64,000 nucleotides of DNA, taken from positions 1 through 64,000 of the forward strand of contig NZ_VZPV01000001.1 of NCBI RefSeq assembly GCF_008801405.1. Reading direction: 5' to 3'. Numbering within the stretch: position 1 is the first letter of the stretch; each line of letters opens with the position of its first letter. The position numbers and the translations under genes were made by a program. Of the stretch, positions 53,521-62,220 are shown piece by piece. This stretch comes from Ralstonia insidiosa. Lineage in GTDB: Bacteria; Pseudomonadota; Gammaproteobacteria; Burkholderiales; Burkholderiaceae. Under the pieces are notes generated by a model. That model did no database searches, was not told the origin of the DNA, and saw only the letters and a program-made list of their open reading frames with translations.

Positions 53521-54876
53521 ATGGCCGCACAACCTGTCGAATGGGTACTCGTTATTTACTATGGCCCGTCAGCGCATCGCGCAACCTACGGGCGGTTGGA
53601 CAACACAAAGTATACGAAGGACTACATTCAGCTTTCCAAGAAAAAAACATTCCTAGACGCTGTGGCGCGCCTCTTCCCAGTAACTGTGGGCGAAGAAGGG
53701 TCCGTACCGCTTACCTATAAGTGGCCAGCAGGAACGACACTAGGCACACTCGTATTCAACTCAGCGGATCGCCCGCATCTCAAATGGGAAACCAGTCTAG
53801 GTGCTCCAAAAGCATGGAAGATGTCGCTTTCTCCAAGCGAGTCCACTGCGGAGACGATTCCAGGCGACCCAACACAGATCGACTTCGATGCGGCTGAGAA
53901 CGAATTGGCAATGCTTGCGAGCCGGGGCGCCGGCCAGCCATACCTGATGGCAATCAAGCTCCATGATGAGCCAACTACGTTGCATCTGCGTGCGTATTTG
54001 AGCAACCCAAGCTCCGCATATGCGTGGGCCGAACTCAGCATCGCGCCATCACTCGTTCAGGCTCTCGCTGCCCAAACATCGCAAAGCTCAGCGCTTGCAT
54101 GGGAAACTTTCGCTAGCGGAGGCTCTGTCCCAAGTGCTGCAGTCAAGCAAGCCCTTTCAAGGTTAGAGTCTTCAGACACCCCTAATGCGGTGCTAGACAA
54201 TCTGGACGTCGACGCAGGTCGCGAACTGGCCGCCTATCTTCGCCGCCCCGGGTACGGGCTATTTTTCGATCCCTCTCAGAATCACAACGCGTGGATACTT
54301 CCCGCACCTCTCTCAGAAAAACTCGCAACATCGGTTAGCGTGTTTCTCGAAACGCTCGACGCACGGTACCCCGCGGCCCCACAAGGGGATGTTGCTGCGG
54401 AAGCTGCTGAGCTAGATCCCGGTGAAGTCGAAGCGTTTCGGGAGCAGATTGAGGATAAGAACTATAGCGTTGCGGACTCAAGCGCAACCCTCAAGACGCG
54501 TGGGAGTGCGCAGAGGGCATTCGCCAATGCAGTCAAATCCAACTACGGCTACCGATGTGCGATTACGGGAATTGGGACCAAAGACTTTCTTGTAGCCTCG
54601 CACATAGTCCCGTGGAGTGAAGACCAGAATATTCGACTCGATCCTTCTAATGGGATTTGCCTCTCACTACTGATGGACCGCGCATTTGAGAAGGGGCACC
54701 TACTGATCGAGGACGACCTCACTATTCGAATCGATTGGCTCAGGGTTGGAGACGACCAGGTGCTTCGAAGCCTGCTTAAGCCGTACGACGGAAAAAAATT
54801 GGCACATCCAACGGCTGAGGCTCCGCGACCCACATACCTTCAACGACGTCGGGCGCTTGTCGCTCCGTCTAGCTGA
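53521..54876 (+). CDS. HNH restriction endonuclease candidate
   Basis: A protein of 451 residues. The C terminus has an HNH_2-type nuclease with C346 in CAITG, ASHIVPWS with H361, NGICLS near 377 and DRAFEKG near 386. The first 300 residues match nothing I recognise and may recognise DNA. The coupling to a D12 methyltransferase, with a second methyltransferase opposite, identifies it as the R component. Two methyltransferases of different classes are what asymmetric (type IIS) sites require, and some type IIS enzymes such as HphI and MnlI are HNH nucleases. Assignment is by context. Confidence 0.75.
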   Translation: MAAQPVEWVLVIYYGPSAHRATYGRLDNTKYTKDYIQLSKKKTFLDAVARLFPVTVGEEGSVPLTYKWPAGTTLGTLVFNSADRPHLKWETSLGAPKAWKMSLSPSESTAETIPGDPTQIDFDAAENELAMLASRGAGQPYLMAIKLHDEPTTLHLRAYLSNPSSAYAWAELSIAPSLVQALAAQTSQSSALAWETFASGGSVPSAAVKQALSRLESSDTPNAVLDNLDVDAGRELAAYLRRPGYGLFFDPSQNHNAWILPAPLSEKLATSVSVFLETLDARYPAAPQGDVAAEAAELDPGEVEAFREQIEDKNYSVADSSATLKTRGSAQRAFANAVKSNYGYRCAITGIGTKDFLVASHIVPWSEDQNIRLDPSNGICLSLLMDRAFEKGHLLIEDDLTIRIDWLRVGDDQVLRSLLKPYDGKKLAHPTAEAPRPTYLQRRRALVAPSS

Positions 54877-54917
54877 CCCTTCTACGTCGTTGAATCGTCC
54901 GTCGAGGCGTTTTCCCT

Positions 54918-55163
54918 GACCTGATGATGCAACTGGCGACGGCGCGTCAACAGAACCGCTTGCGGGAGTTCTTCAACCGCGCGGTCATCGGGCCGAGGCT
55001 GCTGGTCATCGACGAAATCGGCTACCTGCCGTTCGGCCGAGAAGAGGCTGACCTGTTCTTCAACGTCGTCGCCAAGCGCTACGAGCGCGGTGCCATCGTG
55101 TTGACCAGCAACCTGCCGTTCACGCAGTGGGCCACCGCCTTCGCCGACGACCAGACGCTGACA
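54918..55163 (+). pseudogene. IS21-family istB remnant
   Basis: An internal piece of an IstB helper ATPase. It starts at DLMMQLATA, contains the Walker B LLVIDEIGYLPF and VAKRYERGAIVLTSNLPFTQW, and breaks off after ADDQTLT. Both ends of the protein and the partner istA are missing. The right break falls inside a lipoprotein gene on the other strand; the left break lies 41 bp after the HNH gene. Confidence 0.88.
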
Positions 55164-55229
55164 CCCGGTCAATGGAACACCCAGCAAGCAGACGAGTGCT
55201 ATTGCAAGCAGCCATGAACGCATGCTCAT
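55164..55229 (-). pseudogene. lipoprotein gene truncated by the istB remnant
   Basis: An ideal start remains: GGAGGA, a 4-nt spacer, ATG at 55229, then MSMRSWLLAIALVCLLGVPL followed by the lipobox LTGC. Right after the Cys, the frame becomes antisense to istB, so the mature protein is lost. It begins 30 bp after the stop of a small membrane-protein gene and closes the minus-strand operon. Confidence 0.75.
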
Positions 55230-55258
55230 GTTCTCCTCCGTTGCCAATCCCCGAGTAT

Positions 55259-55552
55259 TCATTTTGCGATACAGCCGGCCCGACTAGCGCCCATCCATGT
55301 CTCGGCTATCGCGTACTGGGCGGCACCAGCGGTCGGGCTTGCACCGGCTTGGGCTAACAACTTGGCGCGATAAGGATCGCATTCAGCTCGTAAGGCAAGT
55401 TTAGCCACCAGCTTCTCGACCTGTGTAGGTTCCGGCGGTGGAGTGAGTTCTTCTGCGAACCGCAGGTACACCGCCCGAACCCCGATGGCCGCCGTCACAA
55501 TAACGGCCATCCCGAAGGGAATACGGTAAGGAAAGTGGGAGCTTGATGCCAT
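55259..55552 (-). CDS. small single-pass membrane protein
   Basis: A 97-residue protein with one membrane segment (about 12-31) after a short N terminus, then a Pro-rich stretch PPPEPTQ and a soluble helical C terminus with two Cys. No family is recognised. The order of a single-pass protein followed by a short lipoprotein resembles spanin pairs of phages or entry-exclusion genes of conjugative elements; this is only a structural analogy. Confidence 0.6.
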   Translation of the reverse strand: MASSSHFPYRIPFGMAVIVTAAIGVRAVYLRFAEELTPPPEPTQVEKLVAKLALRAECDPYRAKLLAQAGASPTAGAAQYAIAETWMGASRAGCIAK

Positions 55553-55567
55553 GCGTTTTCTGATCTA

Positions 55568-55951
55568 TCAGAACTTGCGACTGACAAAAAAGGCACCGAC
55601 GCCGTTTGCCGCTGCAAGGATATAGCTGACGTTGTTCGTCTTGAAGCCGTACGCAGCAATCAGCGCCTGGAAGAGACAGAAGCCTCCAGCAATGATCCAG
55701 TTCGAGCGAAACGTTCTCTTCCGCTCCGCTTCAGCGTGCTCCAGTTCCAGCATTTTCTGCTGATGCACGTTTGCTTCGCGCAGGGTCTTCTCACGTTCGC
55801 GAACGCTGGTCGAATCAACGAAACCATGTCGAAAACTCTCAGCAGCGCGGGCGAGGCCGAACGGATCATCCTTTTCCTTGCTCGCAGGTGCGACGGGCTC
55901 CTGCAGTGGCAACACTTCTTCAACCTTAATGTCCGGTGTTCGCTCCATCAC
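55568..55951 (-). CDS. coiled-coil protein with two C-terminal membrane segments
   Basis: A 127-residue protein. The charged N-terminal part includes a helical stretch likely to form a coiled coil (about 48-80, rich in Glu, Lys, Arg and Gln), then two hydrophobic segments (about 84-102 and 107-123) and the end SRKF. The start overlaps the NYN gene in an ATGA, so expression is coupled. No family is recognised. The small membrane-effector layout next to a nuclease is notable. Confidence 0.65.
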   Translation of the reverse strand: MMERTPDIKVEEVLPLQEPVAPASKEKDDPFGLARAAESFRHGFVDSTSVREREKTLREANVHQQKMLELEHAEAERKRTFRSNWIIAGGFCLFQALIAAYGFKTNNVSYILAAANGVGAFFVSRKF

Positions 55952-56607
55952 CCTTTCCCTGTCGTTTCCTGTTTCCCGAGAGCCGCCTTCAACTGTGCCG
56001 CAAGAGCTGTCTCCAGGCCGTCACTGCGCGGCCTGCTGTCTTGACGTTGGCCTGGGCGGCGTCCCCCCTCCTGGAAGGTCACATCGGCATAGTGGTCTTC
56101 AAGGGCGATGAACTTGCCTGTTTTTTCTGCAAACTGCTTCAACCGGGCGCTGCAGGAATGGGTCCAACTTACGACCTGGAGCTGCCATCCTTCCTTGACA
56201 AAACCCTCCACGTCGAAAAGAAATCCTTCCTCGTTGTCGTAGCCCTTTCCGTCTCCGGTGCAAACTACCATCGTGCCTGGTGTCTCGCGATACTTGCGTG
56301 AGTGGCGGTACATCTGCAACTGAACGATGTGGTCAACCGTTTCGTTCTCCCCGGAATCAGCTCTCGGGATCAGAACTGGCTTGATTCCCCGCTCACTAAG
56401 CCGTCGCCAAACGTCGTCAGTCGTTGGCGGTGTACTGCCGCCCCAAACAATCTCGTTCGCGGCTTGCGAACCAGTAATGAGATCAATGAAACGCGCGAAA
56501 TGAATGCGGAACGCATAGCGATCCTCACCTTTGACCTCGCTGGCGAATCGCTGACCCTCGTGAAAAATGTTCGAGTTGTCGACATACACACAGATGGGGG
56601 ATTTCAT
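55948..56607 (-). CDS. NYN-domain (PIN-like) ribonuclease
   Basis: A protein of 219 residues. It opens with the NYN acidic motif VYVDNSN (D10, N11), continues with an acidic cluster GENETVDH (D92) and CTGDGKGYDN (D119), the catalytic acids of LabA/DUF88-type PIN-like nucleases. The C-terminal 45 residues are basic and disordered. Family members cleave RNA. It lies in an operon with small membrane proteins on a mobile island. The neighbourhood suggests a defence or stability role, which is inference. Confidence 0.8.
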   Translation of the reverse strand: MKSPICVYVDNSNIFHEGQRFASEVKGEDRYAFRIHFARFIDLITGSQAANEIVWGGSTPPTTDDVWRRLSERGIKPVLIPRADSGENETVDHIVQLQMYRHSRKYRETPGTMVVCTGDGKGYDNEEGFLFDVEGFVKEGWQLQVVSWTHSCSARLKQFAEKTGKFIALEDHYADVTFQEGGRRPGQRQDSRPRSDGLETALAAQLKAALGKQETTGKG

Positions 56608-56624
56608 TGTTTTTTCCGCTGTGA

Positions 56625-56834
56625 CTACGGCTGCTTGAAGAACGTGACACCCTTCTGGTTAAACCACGAGACAGCCTCACCAGTGTTGCCATTGTCGAGC
56701 GCAGCCATCACATGGGCCAAGCCTCCCACGGCGTCATCTCGCGTAATTTCTCCAGCTTTGTATGCGTCCAGGACTCTTTCAAGGAACGCATCCATCCTCT
56801 TGTGATCCTGGTTCGTCAATCTGACTTCTTTCAT
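56625..56834 (-). CDS. small hypothetical protein
   Basis: A 69-residue acidic, helical protein ending in WFNQKGVTFFKQP. The start at 56834 has GGAG about 12 nt upstream. It precedes the NYN gene by 17 bp on the same strand, so they are probably co-expressed. It has the size of an antitoxin or small regulator, but no family is recognised. Confidence 0.6.
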   Translation of the reverse strand: MKEVRLTNQDHKRMDAFLERVLDAYKAGEITRDDAVGGLAHVMAALDNGNTGEAVSWFNQKGVTFFKQP

Positions 56835-56878
56835 TCCACAAAACTCCGTTTCGTAGTGCCAGCACAGCCGGCGTTTCC

Positions 56879-57067
56879 CTATTCGTTTGCCGCAAGGTTG
56901 GCACTGTCACGCCAGCCCGCCGCGGCAGCAGAATGCGATGGACCGCGCCCCTTAACTTCGTGGGCACGGAACATAGCGCGAGCCTTCCACGATTTGCCTA
57001 CCTGCATAACCCACGCGTTGATCGACTCTTCGGCAACAACGACTGGAACAGCAATCGCACCACCCAT
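56879..57067 (-). CDS. small hypothetical protein
   Basis: A 62-residue frame, MGGAIAVPVVVAEESINAWVM and on, with GGGGA about 8-9 nt upstream. It is plausible as the first gene of the NYN operon because the spacing to the next gene is short (44 bp). Codon pattern alone is not decisive. Confidence 0.4.
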   Translation of the reverse strand: MGGAIAVPVVVAEESINAWVMQVGKSWKARAMFRAHEVKGRGPSHSAAAAGWRDSANLAANE

Positions 57068-57354
57068 GATCTATATCCCCGCCCTTTTTGGATGGTATCG
57101 GTTACGCATACCACTCCGCCACTGAAGAGAGGGATTAACTCGATCAGGGTAGTTCTCTATGAGGCCATCACCCACCTCGACCGTCATCTGTCGCCTCGTT
57201 ACCTCTAGACGGAAGAACGCGCAATATGGGCCCATACACGTCTCATTCGCGTAGCGTGATTCCAGAATATTTGAACTACATATAACAATCCCGAGCAGGC
57301 ATTCGCTCTGCTCCGCTCGTGCAATCCCGCACGTGCGTTAGCTCGGGAGATTCC
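57068..57354. other. divergent intergenic region
   Basis: A 287-bp gap between the NYN operon and the split zinc-ribbon gene. It has an A/T-rich portion (about 57,260-57,290) that could hold promoters for both sides. No clear hexamer pair is assigned. Confidence 0.4.
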
Positions 57355-58107
57355 GTGACTGCCACTTCCTTGACCACACCCGTGGTCAGTCTGCTCGTCG
57401 TTGTCGTCCTCTTCTCAGTAGGTGTGCGCTGGTGGAAATTTCGCAAAGACAAGCTCCGACAACCGCCAACCCGCCCGTCTGAAGCCAGTTGGCGCACCAA
57501 TCCCAGTTCATTCGATCCGCACGGCGATGAGTGGGAATCGATGGCGCCCTATCCAGAGCACGCAGTTCAGGCGGTCCACGATGGACAGCTAGCAAACCGG
57601 AGTGGAACTGCGATACCAGCGTTTCGCAATGCACGCGAGCCAACCACTGAAGACGTTCGCAAACCGGCACACGATTTGCGCGAGGCGTGGGCTTCTTTTC
57701 AGGACGCGCTAGAAGAAGAGGTACGGCCGGCATCCTCTATCGCCGCAGGCAACTCAACAACCTCCACGGCAGTTGAACAGGTTCGCTGTCCGCGCTGTCT
57801 GTCCTCTCGGATCGATACCCGCAACTTGGCCCGCAAGGCTGGAAGCACCATCGGCAGCGTGGCGGGCGCAACGGGCGCAATGACTGCCGCGTTGGCTGGT
57901 GCGGAGACTGGTGCCTTAGTCGGCTCGTTTGCTGGGCCTGCGGGCACAGTCTTCGGCGGCCTGGCCGGTGCAGTGATCGCGGGACTGGTCGGTAGCGCCG
58001 CCGGTTGTGCTGCTGGTTCTGTTGTCGGTGCTGCCATCGACGACAACGTGCTCGACAACCATCTCTGTCTTGCCTGCGGCCACGCCTTTAGCGTCTCGCC
58101 GGACTGA
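57355..58107 (+). CDS. membrane protein with a zinc ribbon split by a glycine-zipper
   Basis: A protein of 250 residues. It has an N-terminal membrane segment (about 8-26), a polar linker, then CPRC (about residue 145) and, 85 residues later, CLAC followed by GH near the C terminus. The insert between the Cys pairs is Gly/Ala-rich with regular GxxxG spacing, like a glycine-zipper membrane hairpin. The GTG at 57355 has GGGAGA 4 nt upstream. I know this type only from mobile elements, without assigned function. Confidence 0.65.
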   Translation: MTATSLTTPVVSLLVVVVLFSVGVRWWKFRKDKLRQPPTRPSEASWRTNPSSFDPHGDEWESMAPYPEHAVQAVHDGQLANRSGTAIPAFRNAREPTTEDVRKPAHDLREAWASFQDALEEEVRPASSIAAGNSTTSTAVEQVRCPRCLSSRIDTRNLARKAGSTIGSVAGATGAMTAALAGAETGALVGSFAGPAGTVFGGLAGAVIAGLVGSAAGCAAGSVVGAAIDDNVLDNHLCLACGHAFSVSPD

Positions 58108-58235
58108 CCACGCATTGTGCGTCAGGTCGGCCACTGTTTTTCCTTCCGTCCTCTTTCCCTCCGCTCAAACGATCCGCCACTGCCCGGCAGCAGCCGGGCT
58201 CTATGCCGGATCGATCTGTCTACAAGGAATTCACC

Positions 58236-59207
58236 ATGCATCTCGTCCAAACCATGGCCTACGTAGGCCAGCAACCCTGGCACGGTCTTGGCAACAAGCT
58301 CGCGCCGAACCAACCCGTAGAGGTGTGGGCCGAACGCACAGGTATGAACTGGCGCATTGAGTCGTCCGAAGTCCGCTTTGTCGCGGGCAACGCTGGTTCC
58401 AGTATTGGCGCCATCCACGCCTTCCCCGATCAGAAAGTCCTCTATCGCTCGGACACCAAGGCACCGCTGTCAGTCGTCTCTGCCCGCTATCAGGTTGTGC
58501 AGCCGTTGGAGGTCCTAGACTTCTACCGGGACCTGACCGAAGTGGGCGGCTTCGAGCTGGAAACAGCTGGTGTGCTCAAGGAAGGTCGCAAGTTCTGGGC
58601 ACTCGCCAAGACCGGCCAGTCCAGCACGCTCAAGGGAAAGGATGTCGTGAATGGCTACCTGCTCCTGGCCTCCGCATGTGACGGAACACTTGCGACGACC
58701 GCCGCACACACAACGATCCGCGTGGTATGCAACAACACATTGCAGATTGCCTTGGGTGAGAGCACCGGTGCCGTCAAAGTGCCGCATCGCAGCCAGTTCG
58801 ATGCCCAGGCGGTCAAGCGCCAACTCGGCATCGCGGTCTCTTCTTGGGATGCCTTTATGGTTCGCACGAAAGCGTTGGCCGAATGCAAGGTCACCGACTC
58901 GGCGGCGGACGCATTCTTCCGACGAGTGCTGACCTATCCGAGCACCAACGCGGTCGATCGCGCCGCGCCAGTCGTCAACGAGCGCGCCATCAAGGCGGTC
59001 GGGCAACTCTACGCAGGGCGCGGCATGGGCGCCAATCTGCCGTCGGCTTCCGGTACGGCCTGGGGTCTGCTCAACTCGATTACAGAATTTGTCGACCACC
59101 GTCGGCAGGCCCGCAGTGATGACCACCGCCGAGATTCGTCGTGGTTTGGCACCGGGGCAGCGCTCAAGCAGAAGGCGTGGGATGAGGCCATCCGGCTTGT
59201 GGCATAG
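58236..59207 (+). CDS. DUF932 family protein
   Basis: A protein of 323 residues of the DUF932 family, common on phages, plasmids and integrative elements. The N terminus contains AYVGQQPWHGLGNKL, and the core includes TTIRVVCNNTL near residue 164. AAGGA lies 7 nt before the ATG at 58236. Function is unknown; frequent pairing with the YqaJ exonuclease suggests a role in recombination or replication of the element. Confidence 0.88.
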   Translation: MHLVQTMAYVGQQPWHGLGNKLAPNQPVEVWAERTGMNWRIESSEVRFVAGNAGSSIGAIHAFPDQKVLYRSDTKAPLSVVSARYQVVQPLEVLDFYRDLTEVGGFELETAGVLKEGRKFWALAKTGQSSTLKGKDVVNGYLLLASACDGTLATTAAHTTIRVVCNNTLQIALGESTGAVKVPHRSQFDAQAVKRQLGIAVSSWDAFMVRTKALAECKVTDSAADAFFRRVLTYPSTNAVDRAAPVVNERAIKAVGQLYAGRGMGANLPSASGTAWGLLNSITEFVDHRRQARSDDHRRDSSWFGTGAALKQKAWDEAIRLVA

Positions 59208-59287
59208 CGGCCCTCTGCATTTCCCTTTCTCAATCTTCCGGCCCGGTCGAGTTCGCTCACCGGGCCTTGTTTCTTTCTGGAGGTTCC

Positions 59288-60286
59288 ATGAGTGCCCTCG
59301 AACCCATCCGACCCAGACCCCGGCGCGCAGCGTTGAAGCTGGTCAAGACCACCGAGTTGTCCCGCCAAGATTGGCTCGAAGTCCGCAAGTCCGGCATCGG
59401 CGGATCGGACGCCGCCGCTGCGGTTGGCCTGAATCCATTCAAGTCGCAAACCGAACTCTGGCTGGAGAAAACCGGCCGCGGTGCCGACCTGCCCAAGCCT
59501 GATCCCAACGACACCACTGAGCCGATCTACTGGGGGACGTTACTGGAGCCCATCGTAGCCGCAGCCTATACCCAGCAGACCGGGCGCCGCGTACGCAAGG
59601 TCAACGCCGTACTGCGGCATCCAACCATCCCGTTCATGCTCGCCAACCTGGACCGCGAGGTCATCGGCGCGCCGGATGTCGACATACTCGAATGCAAAAC
59701 GGCGGGCCAGTTTGGCGCCCGTCACTGGCAGGACGGCGTGCCCGAATACGTGCAGCTACAGGTACAGCACCAGTTGGCTGTCACCGGCAAACGTGCTGCC
59801 GATGTGGCCGTGCTGCTATGCGGGCAGCAGTTGGCCGTGTACCGCATCGAGCGCGACGACGAACTCATCGCCCGGCTGATTCAACTGGAAGCCGAGTTTT
59901 GGCGGTACGTGGAAACCGACACGCCGCCACCGGGAGATGGTTCCGAGTCCGCCGACCGGGCGCTGCGTTGCTTGTACCCGCGGGACAGCGGCGGCACGGT
60001 GGATTTCTCGGACGACAGGCAGTTGAGCGCGGTCTTTGCCGATCTGGTGGCGGTGCGTGAACAGCTCGAGTCGCTGGAAGTGGCAGCCGCCAAGCTCAAG
60101 CAGACGATCCAGTACGCCATGGGCGACGCCTCACGGGCGTTGTTCGAGACGGGCGAAGTTACCTTCCGGCGCAGCAAGGACAGTACCAGTACCGACCTGG
60201 AACGGCTGCTGACCGATCACCCCCATCTTGCTCAGCATTACGCCATCCCCAAAGCCGGCTCGCGCCGCTTCCTCATGTATCCCTAA
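59288..60286 (+). CDS. YqaJ-like viral recombinase (lambda-type exonuclease)
   Basis: A protein of 332 residues. The nuclease motifs are WLEVRKSGIGGSDAAAAVG (about residues 30-48), LEPIV near residue 85, and the Asp/Glu-x-Lys centre DVDILECKTAG near 134. Family members digest one strand of duplex DNA from the end, leaving 3' overhangs for annealing. GGAGG precedes the ATG at 59288. It lies between DUF932 and the Cys-rich gene in one operon. Confidence 0.9.
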   Translation: MSALEPIRPRPRRAALKLVKTTELSRQDWLEVRKSGIGGSDAAAAVGLNPFKSQTELWLEKTGRGADLPKPDPNDTTEPIYWGTLLEPIVAAAYTQQTGRRVRKVNAVLRHPTIPFMLANLDREVIGAPDVDILECKTAGQFGARHWQDGVPEYVQLQVQHQLAVTGKRAADVAVLLCGQQLAVYRIERDDELIARLIQLEAEFWRYVETDTPPPGDGSESADRALRCLYPRDSGGTVDFSDDRQLSAVFADLVAVREQLESLEVAAAKLKQTIQYAMGDASRALFETGEVTFRRSKDSTSTDLERLLTDHPHLAQHYAIPKAGSRRFLMYP

Positions 60287-60298
60287 CGGAGTTTTCCC

Positions 60299-61228
60299 AT
60301 GTTGAAAGGACTCGCTATCACGCCGCCCGTCATCGGGCGGATTTCTATCGGTCGCGTGATCGAGAAGAACGGCAAGCGCTTGCCGGAGAAAGACGACCAG
60401 TTCACGTTGACCACCCAGGTGCAGCAGCGCGGCGAATGGGTGCTACATCCGCTCAATGAGTCGTTGCGCAAAGCCATGCCGGGCAAGCTGCGCTCGATCC
60501 CAGTGCGGCTGCTGTTCAACGAACCTGATCTGAACCTGCGCGCCGAGTACACATTGTTCGACCGGGAGACAGGGCGTCCCGTTTGTGTCGGCAACGGCGA
60601 GCGGTGCAAGCGCGTGGAGGAAGGCGGGATAGCCATCCTGCCGTGTCCGTCGCCGGAAGGTTGTCAGTTCGGTGGTCCTGGCGGCTGCAAGCCATACGGG
60701 CGATTCAACGTCGTTGTCGGAGACGCTGACGACGAGCTTGGGTCGTTTGTGTTTAGAACCACGAGCTTTAACTCGATCCGTACGCTGGCTGCGCGGCTGC
60801 ACTACTTCAGCGCCGTGTCCGGCAACCTGCTGGCTTGCCTGGCGCTAGATCTGAAGCTCCGGGGTAAGTCCACCACGCAGAGCTACCGGGCAGCGATCTA
60901 CTACGTCGATCTGAGTGTTCGGGCGGGAATGACGCTGGAAGCCGCGATCGCCGAAGCAAGGGCACTGGATACGCGACGCAAGGCAAGTGGATTCGACCAG
61001 ACAGCCCTTGATGTTGCCGCCAAGGTAGGCTTCGCCAATGGCGCCTTCGAAGACGGTCCGGAAGAGGCTGCTGCCGTCGCGGAGGAGTTCTTTCCGGAAT
61101 CGGCCAGCAGCATCAACACCACGGCAGGAGACGCCGAAGGAGCCAACAACACAGACGCGGCCCAGCCTCCAACCCTGCGCGACAAGCTAAACCGCAAGGC
61201 GGCGTTGCTGAGCGGGACGGCCGCGTGA
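60299..61228 (+). CDS. Cys-rich mobile-element protein, possible recombination factor
   Basis: A protein of 309 residues. The N terminus MLKGLAITPPVIGRISIG and a cluster with Cys residues at CPSPEGCQFGGPGGCK (about 118-133) recall proteins annotated on integrative elements as hydrolase or metal-binding. They also recall, more faintly, recombination directionality factors of the phiC31 gp3 type. Following an exonuclease gene it could alternatively be the DNA-annealing partner. The C-terminal 50 residues are disordered. It overlaps the next gene by GTGA. Confidence 0.6.
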   Translation: MLKGLAITPPVIGRISIGRVIEKNGKRLPEKDDQFTLTTQVQQRGEWVLHPLNESLRKAMPGKLRSIPVRLLFNEPDLNLRAEYTLFDRETGRPVCVGNGERCKRVEEGGIAILPCPSPEGCQFGGPGGCKPYGRFNVVVGDADDELGSFVFRTTSFNSIRTLAARLHYFSAVSGNLLACLALDLKLRGKSTTQSYRAAIYYVDLSVRAGMTLEAAIAEARALDTRRKASGFDQTALDVAAKVGFANGAFEDGPEEAAAVAEEFFPESASSINTTAGDAEGANNTDAAQPPTLRDKLNRKAALLSGTAA

Positions 61229-62211
61229 TCCGGCGGCTTTCCTGGGTGCTGTCGATCGCGGCGACCGGCACTGCCATCTGTGTGTCGGTGCTGGCCGGCT
61301 GGCAGCGAGGCGGATCGCTGGCAGAACGATTGGTCTGGGTCGCCATTGGCGTTGTGCTGGTCGCCAGTGCACACCTGCTGCCTGCTCTGGTCCGGGGATC
61401 GCCCCCCGTGGTGCGTACCGTTGCAGGCGTACTGTGGGCCACGTGCATGCTCACTGCGTGCTTCGGGCATGCGACCTTCTTCCTGCTGGCGCAGCGGCAT
61501 GCCGGGGAACTGCACGCTGCGGTGGTTCCGCTCGTTGCATCTGCACCGACTGGCCGCAGTCTCACAATAGTCATGGCCGAACGGGCCAGCGTCACCGCAC
61601 GATTGGCGACCGTCAATGCGCAGCGTTGTACTGGCAACTGTACGGCGCAGGAAGCCCGTCGCGTCACGCTGACCGCCAAGCTCGATGCGCTGGAGGCTGA
61701 AGCTGGAGAACTCCGGCGCCAGCACTCAGCGGATGACCGGACAGAGGCACGCCGTGATGCCTTGCTAGCCGATCCAGTCACGGTGCGACTTGCCGCGTTA
61801 TTCGGCACGTCCGTCGCACGCGTCGATCTGCTGTCGGGACTAGCGTTCGCTGCGGTGCTAGAAGGCGTCGCCTGTCTGCTATGGACGGTCACGCTGCGGT
61901 CACGACCACCGGTCCTAGCCGTTCCGGCAACTGTGGCAGCGGTCACGGTCAACCATCCGCCAGTCACGGTGAGTCATGTGCCTGAGTCCGGAAGTCATGT
62001 GGTGGAGGCAGAGAGTCACCCGCCGGTCAGTGAACCGGTCACGCCGTTACCGGTAGGCGAATCACCCGATTCCGATGTGACACCGCTCGCGCAGGCTGTT
62101 GCGGCCGGACAGGTCCGCCCGACCGTAGCCGACATCAGGCGTTTCCTGGGCATTTCGCAGGCCCGTGCCGCAGCATTGCGCCGTCAGCTCGCCGCCCTCG
62201 ATTCGTCCTGA
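61225..62211 (+). CDS. membrane protein with C-terminal helix-turn-helix-like segment
   Basis: A protein of 328 residues with a GTG start in a GTGA overlap. There are three membrane segments in the first 90 residues, a coiled-coil stretch (about 110-175) with two Cys, a fourth segment near 205-222, a Pro/Val-rich linker, and a C terminus VADIRRFLGISQARAAALRRQL that reads like a helix-turn-helix. It is probably an integrative-element protein; function unknown. Confidence 0.65.
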   Translation: MIRRLSWVLSIAATGTAICVSVLAGWQRGGSLAERLVWVAIGVVLVASAHLLPALVRGSPPVVRTVAGVLWATCMLTACFGHATFFLLAQRHAGELHAAVVPLVASAPTGRSLTIVMAERASVTARLATVNAQRCTGNCTAQEARRVTLTAKLDALEAEAGELRRQHSADDRTEARRDALLADPVTVRLAALFGTSVARVDLLSGLAFAAVLEGVACLLWTVTLRSRPPVLAVPATVAAVTVNHPPVTVSHVPESGSHVVEAESHPPVSEPVTPLPVGESPDSDVTPLAQAVAAGQVRPTVADIRRFLGISQARAAALRRQLAALDSS

Positions 62212-62220
62212 GGGCATACA

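Noticed and set aside
54924..55217. Intact IstB
   Set aside because: The N-terminal Walker A region and C terminus are missing and no istA is present; only an internal fragment remains.
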